A stretch of DNA of 64,000 nucleotides, taken from assembly GCA_023079485.1 (NCBI GenBank), contig CM041087.1:34046017-34110016 (forward strand), in the 5' to 3' direction. Under the pieces are notes generated by a model. The model was not told the origin of the DNA, ran no database searches, and saw only the letters and a program-made list of their open reading frames with translations. The translations under genes and the position numbers were made by a program. The DNA is from Archilochus colubris (taxonomy: Eukaryota > Chordata > Aves > Apodiformes > Trochilidae). Of the stretch, positions 1 to 12,100 are shown in pieces; the stretch's first letter is position 1, and each line of letters begins with the position of its first letter.

Positions 1-138
1 TACAGGCTCACCATCTACTTGAACCTGGCCTGCTATTTCCATCATATCCAATGCCAGGTGGCAGATAGATCGTGCATGGTGCATGCAAGGCTCTGGTAGA
101 CCACTCACTGTCATATACTTGTCCCCAACTGTTTCCAC
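1..138 (-). CDS. GUCY1B1: GUCY1B1 coding exon 11 (cut by window edge)
   Basis: The exon opens after the acceptor TGATAG with [17 protein letters not shown] and continues to VDGEPV at the window edge (residues 472-517). It contains E473 (guanine recognition) and D477. In the homologous alpha-1 exon the boundary falls after GEPIK. By analogy this exon should end about one codon beyond base 1 (inference). An internal ATG-GTGAGC looks like a donor but is read through here, because the following codons fit the family. Confidence 0.92.
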   Translation of the reverse strand, partial: METVGDKYMTVSGLPEPCMHHARSICHLALDMMEIAGQVQVDGEPV

Positions 139-3100
139 CTATCAAGACAGATATTTTTCAATTGCTTTATTACTATAGGATTTAGAATTCCAGGACATTT
201 CCTTTAAGACTCCTTATCCTTTCATATAGTTAATCTTCATTCAAATCACCTTAATTCCTCTCATCTCTGGTTGTTAATGAAGATAATTTATTGTAAGGTC
301 AGAATGTCAAAAATTAAAATATCACTATGATTGTGTGAACTTGGGCATGTCTTTTGGGGTCTTCTGAATTTCTGTAGAAACTGAGAACTATGTTTGTGTT
401 GACTCACACACTAGATTCTCTTCGTACAGAACACAAAAATTGATTTCTAGTAAAAACTAGCAATGAATCTTATACATATAAACACACAAGCATACATGTG
501 TATATATAGATGGGATCTGTCTGTATCTATGTATCTATGCATCTATCTATCCTACCTACCTACCCATCCACCTGCTACCAGATACACCTGCAACTACACC
601 TCATTCCTAATGAAGGAATCCAGTTCACATGGAATAACTGAACAAGTTACAATTTACAACCAGGAGATCCAGGTGCATGACTAGAAAACTTAAAGCACAG
701 GGTCATCTACATGGAAATAGATTTATATATCACCCATTGCAGAAATCCTGCTGAGGACTAAGCCCTTTATGTTTGTTCACAAATTTAGACATAAACCAGC
801 TACTCTTTTTAAAATAATATTAGGTAACAGAGTTTGAAGACTGAGACCTCAACTAGCTTTTTTTAAAAGCCTAAAATACAGGGGATAGAAAAACCATTTT
901 GGTTGGAAAAAGTCTTTAAGATCACTAAGTCCAATGATTAACCAAACACTGCCAAGTCCAACATAAAACCATTTCCCACATGTTACCTACAGCAGGGGTG
1001 ACTCAACCATTTCCCTGGGCAGCCTGTTCCAGTGCTTGACAACCCTTTCAATGTAAGGTTTTTTTCCTAATATCCAATCTAAGCCTCTCCTGGCACAACT
1101 TGAGGTGATTCTGTTGCTTATTACTTAGGAGAAAAGATCAACCCCCTGCTTTGCTACAACCTTATTTCAGGTGGTTGTTGAGAGTGATAAGGTGTCCTCT
1201 CAGCCTCCTTTTCTCCAGGCTAAGCAATCCCAGTTCATTCAACTCCTCCTCATAAGACTTGTTGTCTAGACCATTCACCAGCTTTGATGTCCCTCTTTGG
1301 ACACACTCCAGCACCTCCATGTCCTTATTGTAGTGAGGGGCTCAGAAGTGATAGGGAATTATTGAAAATTCAGAGATTAAATACTTATACTTACCTTATA
1401 AACAAATGGATTCCTTCGTGAATCAGTCAGAATATCAAATCTTGTGTACAGGTCATTTAAAAGATTAACAATCTTCATGGCTCCCTCTCCAGAGGCATGC
1501 TTACTACAGAAGGCATTGAATCCAACAATGCCACTGAAAAGGATGGTCACATTGTCATACCGCTTGGCTGGGACAGGACGCTTGTGCCTCAGCTCGTTTG
1601 CCACTGATGGTGGTAGAACAGAGTACAGTAACCTAAATGTGTCAGGAAAGAGAGGCACAAGCAAAACAGAAAGAATATGGAGAAAGATCTTGCATCAGCC
1701 AGTATTAATTTAGTACTTCCCATAGGGTTTGTAACACACCCACAGCATCAAAGAGCAATATAAAAGATGTTTACTGAAAAATACGTTACTTGGGAAGTAG
1801 GAGCTGATCCACATCAACATACCTAAAGCCAGGACACTTCAGATCACATTAACACACACTTGTTCACATTAAATATCATGTAAATAGAATACAAATCACA
1901 CACAGACCTTCATCCCACTCTGGTGTATCCTTTCAACTTTCTGGCTGCCACCTTAAGGTGTATTCCACCTCCTTACACAGCTAAGTGGGCAAGCTGAAGA
2001 TCTGTGACTGTTTCACAGATTTTGAGCATCATTTTGTACACAGCTTCCCTCACAAACCCTCATTAGCTGCTCTTTTGGCAAGTTCACTACTGTATGAGTT
2101 ATAATGAGTGAATACATGATATGGTAACTGACACTGTCTGTTCCAGTGGCTGCCAAGAAGATAGAATTCCTGAAGATAAAATGACTTTATAAAACAAGTC
2201 AACAAGAATGAATAAAACATTTTTTAGTATTCTTTTCTCTCTGAATCTTCCATTCATATCTTTCAGCTCTCTTTGCAATAATTTCTATTCCTCTACCACA
2301 GAAAAAATGTATTTGTCAATAGAATTCATAGCACAATAAACGGTAACTCTACTACTAAACAATCATAATCCACAAGAAATTCTTCTATTACAGACATAGG
2401 GACTATGTTTTGTAAGTGTGAGTCAGCCATCAATGCCACACTGATTGTCACACAAATTTTGGTTAATTTATCTGCCAGTAGTATTTGAGCTAAGATGCCA
2501 TAGTTACCTGCTAAGTTACCTGTAGACATGGATTTGGGGCCCAATGCATATATTTTATCATGGTTAAGTACTTGTCTCTATATAGTAATATTATATAGAA
2601 AGCCCCAAATACATTTCTACAGTTAACTATAAAATAAAATTCTTCACACTAGTGTATTGAAAAACTTACCCTTACACAGACTATTGTTGATGCCTATAAG
2701 AGATGTTTTTCTGTTCTATTACTCTGTGAGCACAGCAGTCCAAAAAGATAGCCTACAGCTGGTTTACAGAACTCCATCAAACAGTAACATTTGGGCATTC
2801 ATCAAATTCATCTTGGCTACATAGACTGCTTTTAGAAAGTTTGCAGAACTACTGTTTTAGGTAATTAAAAAAGCAAAAAGGATGTCAGGTCATTTCTCAC
2901 AATTTTCTTTATCAAGTAAGGATCCATCAAAACACCTGTGCACCTAATAGCCTAGCCTGCAGATGATATTTTACAAATACCCTGTGAGGCATTAAAAGTA
3001 AAACTTTCTTTCTTGACGAAAAAATTCTTGCCCTGAATATGTCTTATATCCCTTCCAAGACCCTATTATTTTTGAAGAAGGCAGCTATAAATAATATATT

Positions 3101-6100
3101 GCTGTGACTGTTTCAGCTCAAAATCAGGATTCATTTCTTACGTGTCTGTCTTTTTCTTTTCATCTTCCAGTGCACGCAGTGTGTGCTGCAGTCTGTCAGT
3201 GAGGATCTCCAGCTCCTGAGTCAGTTTGTATTCCTCTCTGAACTGCTCTCCCAAAAGAACCAGGTCACGGGTAGCATCATGCAATGGAATATCACTCAGA
3301 TATAAACCTCGTCTGGTTAAATCATCCAAGTTCATCACACTGCAATGTGGAGAGAGATATAATAATATAGGTATGCTTAAACATGCCAAAGAAGCATTTA
3401 AAACTCAAATGAACAGCAGAGGCTGATGAATAACAGAAGAAAGATTATGCTTCTGAACTTGTGATGAGCTGTACAATGTATCTTTTCTATGAAATTGTAT
3501 TGGATTTGTGTTCATTCATGTTAACAAATGGCTCTTGATTTTTACATTTGAATACAGAATTCTCATTGATGAGAACTGCATATACTTCAGTACTCAAATA
3601 AAGGTGATTTTATGTAAAGAAAGCCTCTTTCCATTTTCATTCACTCTCTTCCTTTAACACAGGAGATGAACATATCATAACTGTGTAATCTGATGTGTTA
3701 GCTCAATGTGTTCTTCATTCTCCATTCCATCCTTCATTCCAACCACTTCTTTATAATCATCACTACTCTATTAGATTAGAACTACTGCAAAAATATACGA
3801 ATCCATACAGGAAATTGAATCATGGTGGAATTTCTTAGCACTTTCAGAGTAAGAAACAAAGAACAAAACTTGCTGGCAATGAGGAATTCCCATTGGTACA
3901 AACTGGGCAAGAGCATCCCAATGTTTATATTGAATTATTCAATAATCAGTCAAGTTCCAACGTTTAAATGTTCCTACCACTTCTAGTATAAACACATAAA
4001 AATCAATGGAGTCAGTACTTGAGCCAATTAATCTCTGAAGCACTACTCTCATAAGTGTTCTTAAAAGTAGAAATTCTACAATGAAAACCAATATTCTTGA
4101 ACTCCTAAGGTTTACAGTACCTTGGTGAGCAAAGAAAGAGAATACTGTCTGCTTCAGGCAGGTAGATCATTTGCCCTTTCAAGCGCAAGCAGCTGATTTC
4201 TGTGCCAGTCAGTTCATCTTCACACTCGAGCTTTTCCACATCCAACAGCCCCTCCTGGTGATGAAAAGTCACAGTAGTGTGAGGGCAATATATGTGTGTT
4301 ACACATCAGGCCACAAAGGTAAGAGCCCTCCTTATGAAGGCAGTGAAAATGTTTGGAATAGAGTTACAGACTACATTAAAACTCAATTAATTTCTCGTTT
4401 GAACACCATCCACTTAGTATTTTAATGCTGTGATTTTTCTACCTCAAAGATAAAGCATGGTATCTTTCTTTACAGTCATGTTCATAACTTGTTTTCTTCT
4501 GTGTAATTTCTTAACAATAGTTTGACAAAAGTATTGCCTGCTCCATGAAGTTCTACCTACACCTGGAGCATCTTTAAGAAATTCTGTTTGTTTCTTTCAG
4601 GGTCAGTTTTCTGTAAATAAGCAGGCTCCTTGACGCAGTAGGTTCTACCCTACTTGCTGCATTGGTTCATATCACCCATCTCCTCTCCTGCCCTCTCTAG
4701 AGAAGAGGACACAGAACTGTGTATGAAGGTATGGGCTCAAGCCAGAACACATTTCATATTTATCTCTCATATCATTATGAAGCAGAAGTAGATGTAAGTG
4801 CCCCTCTACATGTACTTTGATACAATGCCATAAAATGGGTTGGCTCCTTGAAAAGAAAGCATCAGGCACGAAGCATATATACTTCACCATTCCTATAAAG
4901 AATTTAACGTAACAGTTACACATAAATTCACACCTGTGGCTCTTTCTTGGCTCAAGACTCAAAAGGGACTGAGTGTGTTTCCGTGCAAAGAATTTTCTCT
5001 GAAGACTTGTGAGCTTTCAGCACTTGTTCTTATCTCCCCAAAGCATGCATACTTCAAGAAAAGCCAGCTGTATTACTTGGTCTAGTTACCTTGGTCCTCA
5101 GTACAAAGACTGTATTGATATGTGAGAGGATCCCATGGAAACTAATATCAATATGAGGCCGGACCAAGGAGAAAACTGACAACAGGCTGCAATTTCCTGG
5201 CTGCAGCTAGAATAGAAATTAAAAAAATATTGTTATGTTTTATAACTAAAATGTACATATTGTAGTTACATTCTATTTTCTTGACAACAATACTGAATAG
5301 AAGATAATATATATATTCTGCATTTCTCCATTGAAACACAAGGTTTTAATTTAAAGATTACTACTTCAAAGTACAATTCTAGCATGCAAGACAACCTTGT
5401 AAAATTATTACACTATCACATTTGCTATCTATCAAGCTGTTCCCACTCTACAGTAAAAAAAAAATTTTCCAGTATTTGCCCCCGAGACATCTCTTTCAAA
5501 CTCCCTTTGCAATAAACTATGTGTTCTAAAGCATCAACTCTGCTAATAAGGACTCTGGTTATCATCAGGAGGCTGAACAGTTAAGTCACAGCAGCTCAGT
5601 GAATATCCTTGAGAAAAATCTGGCAGAGCTACTTCCAAAGCTGATTATCCAAATCTTTCTGCAAAACTGAGAGAGAAATCACAAAATAAAAATAAAATTA
5701 AAATGCAGGAATAAACAATTAAAACAAAGTTGCATTTTAAAAGCATGTCAATAACTCAGAAATAACAAGATATGTGTAACATTAGGCTATGTAATTGTAA
5801 AGATCCTTTGATGTTTTCATCATCTTACCTTTTACTTCTCTCATATTACTGCTTTACCTGTTGCTTATTTCTAGAAACACTGTCAGCTCTTTCAGGCAAG
5901 AGCTGAGATATCCCATTCAAGTACAAAATGCATAATATTAAGTGGACCTCTGACTACTCTTAAATATCCAGAGGAAATTGCAGCAGCTGCATTCAGTTCA
6001 GAACACACACATGTATGTATCACAAACATAATTTGACTCATCTTAGTTAATCTGATGCTTTTGATGCACAAGCCAAGAAAGTAAGCTACAACTTCTGTTA

Positions 6101-9100
6101 CTCTGCTCTTCAATTATTGTCCATCTGATATTTTAAGTATCTGTAGGCATTACTGTCAAGTAATACGTGTAGACTGTGTACCTGCTGCTACACTACACAG
6201 TATAGAACCCCAGGCCAAGTTGCAGAGTGAGTTACATGCATTTTAGAGTTATCTGTCCCTTCTATAGTAAATGTATCTTGGAGAGAGATACCAGAAAGAA
6301 TCAGGTATCAAAGTAATACCTGAACTGTAGGAGTGACGAGGTTTTCTCTGCTCAAGATTATTCTCTTATTACACATGGACAGGATCATAAGGAACAGACC
6401 TGCTCCAGAATTAGGGCTATTTTCACAATGCTTTTTCAAGCAAGAGAAGCACAATGTAGTAAATGTTATACAGTTACACAGGAATGCTATTTATACAGAG
6501 AATCCTAAATCTATTTTATTAATCTTTAAAATAGATCTGTAAAGCATCTAGCATTAGGAATCTCTATGATTATCATGCATGAGAATCATCTAACCTGTGG
6601 AAGGACTCTGTATATTGCATTGCCACACTGTGTAACAACCAGATCTCTGTCAAATATTATATGGAAAGGAAAAGCTTTGCAGAAAGTATAGGGACTGATG
6701 CGAGACTCCTGGGTACCATTTTCTTCAAATCTGTCAAGGTCTTCATAGCAGTCCTCTTCTTTAGACTCTTTCTCTTCAATTAAAAACTGAATATGGTCAC
6801 ATTCCTCATTTCTCTGCTGAATAACCTAGAAAAATGAAGGAAAAAATGAAATCTGAAAACTCTATTACTCATTAATAACCAGAATGCTACTATGAAGACA
6901 GGAATACCTTTAGGGCAGAAAGATGAATTTGAGATTGAGGTTTCCATCTTGAAAAATATTATATTCTAATATGTATTTCTGATTTTAGAGAGTCTATACA
7001 AACTGAAGATCATGTGAAAAGCACATCCTGAAATCAGGGGTGAAGGATCAGCTTACACTTGCTTTTACTTGCATGTGCCAGAGAGCAGGACTCTTCCTCA
7101 TCCCTGGAATGAACATGTGGCAAGTCTGGAATGAGACTGACCACTTGAGTCCTTATTTTTATGAAAGCTGTTTGTGATGCCTAGAACCCAGCAGCAAATA
7201 ATGCTGACCAGAGGAAGGGCATAACATAGCCAGAAGACACGTGGATGAAGCAGGTAAATATCCAGTCCTTACACATTTAAGCAGTGAGAACTGTAAGATC
7301 AGGACCATCCAATAAAACTAAGAGCAATGACAATCTTCTACAAGCTAGGTGTCATAGGAAATGAAATCACAATAAAACCAGACTCCTCTAAATCAGCTGA
7401 ATTGCAATAAGTATCTTGAATAAAGCAGTTTGCAATTTTGTGATTTTACTCAAATTTAGTAAAAAAATATGAAATTAATAGGGATTGTTTTGTTTACAGG
7501 GAGTCAGGTATTGCAGTATAATTAAAGCTAATAACTAATAGAATGACATAATTTACTTTGAGAGGCCAAATTCACCTCTTCTCAATCCTAATTAGATTTA
7601 AGGACTGGAACAGAACAATTCTATTTACACAGTATTGTTTAGTGGCAACTTTCTGGAACATGTTGCACCTGATTCTACTTTCGTGTAGTCTGATCCTAAA
7701 GCCACTAGAGAAAAAGAAAAAAATGATTTCTTAAAATCTCAAATGCATCCTTTAGACATAATCTAACCACAAAGGTTAACATTTACAATATGAGGACAGA
7801 ACAGATATGCACAAACAGTGCACTTGATCCCTAGGATGTTTACTTTATCAGTTATTTCTCCTCCACAACTGCCAGCCACACTATCAGGTTGCTTGGGGAG
7901 TGCTGATTTCTTTCTTTCTTTCTATACAAATGGAGGAATGTAAGACAACAAAACAACATTTTAATGCTAAATTATGCTTCATTCTGTACTGGACATGGGT
8001 GGGAATATAGTTATCAAAGATGAGGAAAAGGCTGAGGTATTTAACACCTTCTTTACCTCAGTTTTCAACAGAAAGACAGGTTATCCTGTTGACAGCAGGC
8101 TTCTGGAGCCTATAGAAGGTGATAAAAATCTAAACAGTCCCCCTGTAATATTGAAGGACACAGTCAGTGACCTCTTGAGCTGCTTGGACCCCCACAAGTC
8201 TATGGGACCAGATGGGATCCACCCAAGAGTGATGAGGGAGCTGGCAGAAGAGCTCGCCAAGCCTCTCTCTATCATCTACCGACAGTCCTGGCTCACGGGG
8301 GACATCCCAGACGATTGGAAGTTGGCGAATGTCACGCCAATCCACAAAAAGGGCCGGAAGGAGGACCCGGGAAACTACAGGCCCGTCAGCCTGACCTCAG
8401 TGCCTGGCAGGGTTATGGAGCAGATCATCCTCAGTGCAATCACACAGCACCTGCAGGATGGGCAAGGGATCAGACCCAGCCAGCACGGGTTTAGGAAGGG
8501 CAGGTCCTGTCTGACCAACCTGATCTCCTTTTATGATCAGGTGACCCACCTGGTGGATGAGGGGAAGGAGGTGGATGTGGTCTACCTGGACTTCAGCAAG
8601 GCCTTTGACACCGTCTCCCACAGCATCCTCCTGGAAAAGCTGTCAGCCCACAGCTTGGACAGGAGCACGCTGTGCTGGGTTAGGAACTGGCTGGAGGGCC
8701 GGGCCCAGAGAGTGGTGGTGAACGGGGCTGTATCCAGTTGGCGGCCGGTCACTAGTGGTGTCCCCCAGGAATCAGTATTGGGCCCAGTTCTGTTTAATAT
8801 CTTTATTGACGACTTAAACGAAGGGATTGAGTCCATCATCAGCAAATTTGCAGATGACACCAAGCTGGGAGGAAGTGTGGACCAACTCGAAGGCAGGAGG
8901 GCTCTGCAGAGGGACCTGGACAGACTAGAGAGCTGGGCCGATTCCAACGGGATGAGGTTCAACAAGGCCAAGTGCCGGGTCCTGCACTTTGGCCACAACA
9001 ACCCCATGCAGCGCTACAGGCTGGGGACAGAGTGGCTGGAGAGCAGCCAGGCAGAAAGGGACCTGGGAGTCTGCATTGACAAGAAACTGAACATGAGCCA

Positions 9101-12100
9101 GCAGTGTGCCCAGGTGGCCAAGAAGGCCAATGGCATCCTGGCCTGTATCAGAAACAGCGTCACCAGCAGGTCCAGGGAGGTGATTCTTCCCCTGTACTCA
9201 GCGCTGGTTAGGCCACACCTCGAGTACTGTGTCCAGTTCTGGGCCCCTCAGTTTAAGAAGGATGTAGAGGTCCTGGAACAGGTCCAAAGGAGGGCAACCA
9301 GGCTGGTGAAGGGACTCGAGCACAGGCCCTATGAGGAGAGGCTGAGAGAGCTGGGGCTGTTCAGCCTGAAGAAGAGGAGGCTCAGGGGAGACCTCATTGC
9401 TGTCTACAACTACCTGAAAGGAGGCTGTAGCGAGGTGGGAACTGGACTCTTTTCACAGATGACCTTCAACAAGACAAGAGGACACAGTCTTAAGTTGTGC
9501 CAGGGGAGGTTTAGGTTAGATATTAGAAAGAATTTCTTCACGGAGAGGGTCATTAGGCTATGGAATGGACTGCCCGGTGAGGTGGTAGATTCTCCGTCCC
9601 TGGAGATATTTAAAAAAAGACTGGATGTGGCACTCAGTGCCATGGTCTAGCAACTGCTCCAGTGGGTCAAGGGTTGGACTAGATGATCTCTGAGGTCCCT
9701 TCCAACCCGGCTAATTCTATGATTCTATGATTCTAAGGTAGTGTTCCTTGATTTCTTATTTGACTATTCATTCAAAGGAAAGAGGCTTTTCTGGAGGACA
9801 GTTCAGAGCAGAAGCCTGATTCAGGTGCTCATTTACCATCTGCTACATTATTCTTCTCCTTCTGTTGTACAGGTAACTTAGAGAAAATCGCCCTACTAAA
9901 TTTACCAACTAATTTAGGTACCTAAAGCTGGATGTAAGAATCAGTTCAAATGTTAATGACAATAAACTCAATTTCCATAAGAAACTGTTGGTAATCCAAA
10001 TAGCAATGTGCTGCAGAGAGATGTGGGAAATTACAAGTTATTAAGAAGTAAACCTTAGAAAGAGTATGTGGCAATCATCTGAAGAAAACAAGTTACATGG
10101 GTTTGTCTAGGAAAATGGAACATAATAGATGGAGACCTAGTTTTCCTCTGAATTCACAGTTTAAAGGTTCTCCATGCCTTCCTCTTCTTTTACATCATTA
10201 TCCCTGAAATTGTGAGAACCTGCGTCCATACTGAGGATTGACAGAATGCAGTTACAGTTTTATGCTTACTTTCTGGCACTGATACACACTCCTACTGGTT
10301 TCTTACTGTTATTATGTCCTTGGACAGCTGAGATTCTACTCAGTAGCTTTTTTCAAATTGTGTAGAATTATCACTAGAATCGATCTATGCTTACTGATAA
10401 TTTCCAGTCTTGGATCTTATTTCAAAGAGTTGCCCTTGCCACAACTAGAAAAAAAAAAATTGTACTTTAGATGAAAGTCTTCTTCTTTCAGCAAAGCAGT
10501 CCTAAAATTAATTTTTAAAGATCTAGTAATTTTTTAAGGAAATGTTCATATTAACAGCACATCACCTTCCAGAGATACTGATATTATCACCTAATGACCA
10601 TTTTAGTAACTGCAAACTGTTATTCTGTTACCAGCCTGCACCTGGACTGGTAGATTTTTTCCTGATGCCATGCAGCACCTAATGGATTTTTTGTAACTTC
10701 CCATTTTTGTCCGTTATTGGAAAAGAGCAATACATTACATACATGGGCAAGGGATTAGACCTAGCCAGCACGGGGTTAGGAAGGGCAGGTCATGCCTGAC
10801 CAACCTGATCTCCTTTTATGATCGGGTGACCCGCCTGGTGGATGAGGGGAAGGCTGTGGATGTGGTCTACCTGGACTTCAGCAAAGCCTTTGACACCATC
10901 TCCCACAGCATCCTCCTGGAAAAGCTGTCAGCCCACAGCTTGAACAGGAGCACCCTGTGCTGGGTTAGGAACTGGCTGGAGGGCTGGGCCCAGAGAGTGG
11001 TGCTGAACGGTGCTGCATCCAGTTGGCGGCCAGTCACTAGTGGTGTCCCCCAGGGATCAGTGTTGGGCCCAGTTCTGTTTAATATCTTTATAGATGATTT
11101 AGATGAGGGGATTCAGTCCATCATCAGCAAATTTGCAGATGACACTAAGCTGGGGGGGAGTGTGGATCAGCTGGAAGGCAGGAGGGCTCTGCAGAGGGAC
11201 CTGGACAGACTGGAGAGTTGGGCTGATTCCAATGAGATGAGGTTTAACACGGCCAAGTGCTGGGTCCTGCACTTTGGCCACAACAACCCCATGGGGAGTT
11301 CCAGGATGGGCACAGAGTGGCTGAGAGCAGCCAGACAAAGAGGAACCTTGGAGTTTGGATTGACAGGAAGCTGAACATGAGCCAGCAGTGTGCCCAGGTG
11401 GCCAAGAAGGCCAATGGCATCCTGGCCTGGATCAGGAACAGCATGGCCAGCAGGTCCAGGGAAGGGATTCTGCCCCTGTACTCAGTGTTGGTGAGGCCAC
11501 ACCTCGAGTACTGTGTCCAGTTCTGGGCCCCTCAGCTCAGGAAGGAGATTGAGGTGCTGGAGCAGGTCCAAAGGAGGGCAACCAGGCTGGTGAAGGGACT
11601 CGAGCACAGACCCTATGAGGAAAGGCTGAGGGAGCTGGGGCTGTTCAGCCTGGAAAAGAGGAGGCTCAGGGGAGACCTCATCACTCTCTACAACTCCCTG
11701 AAAGGAAGGTGTAGCCAGGTGGGGGTTGGTCTCTTTTGCCAGACAATTTTCAACAAGACAAGAGGGCACGGTCTTAAGTTGTGCCAGGGGAAGTTTAGGT
11801 TAGATATTAGAAAGAATTTCTTTACCGAGAGGGTGATCAGACATTGGAATGGGCTGCCCAGGGAAGTAGTGGATTCTCCATCCCTGGAGATATTTAAAAA
11901 GAGACTGGATGTGGCACTTAGTGCCATAGTCTAGCAACCCCAACGGTGGTTCAAGGGTTGGACTCGATGATCTCTGAGGTCCCTTCCAACCCAGCCAATT
12001 CTATGATTCTATGATTCTATGATTAATAAACAAAACTCATGTGTTGGTTAAAAATAGAACTATTAGATGCTTCTCAAGATCTGGCTAAGTTTGAGACAGC

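Larger units (their letters stand above)
139..1394 (-). other. GUCY1B1: GUCY1B1 intron 10
   Basis: This is a GT-AG intron of 1256 bases. It holds a TATC/CTAC-type microsatellite (515-570) and a reverse CR1 piece (888-1346) whose edge is only about 50 bases from exon 10. No other gene was seen. Confidence 0.85.

Noticed and set aside
11..17. GTGAGC donor-like site inside GUCY1B1 exon 11
   Set aside because: The codons that follow (Gly-Glu-Pro-Val) fit the family protein and the homologous alpha-1 exon, so the sequence is read as coding.
8582..9007. 141-codon minus-strand frame
   Set aside because: It is the antisense shadow of the CR1 reverse transcriptase.
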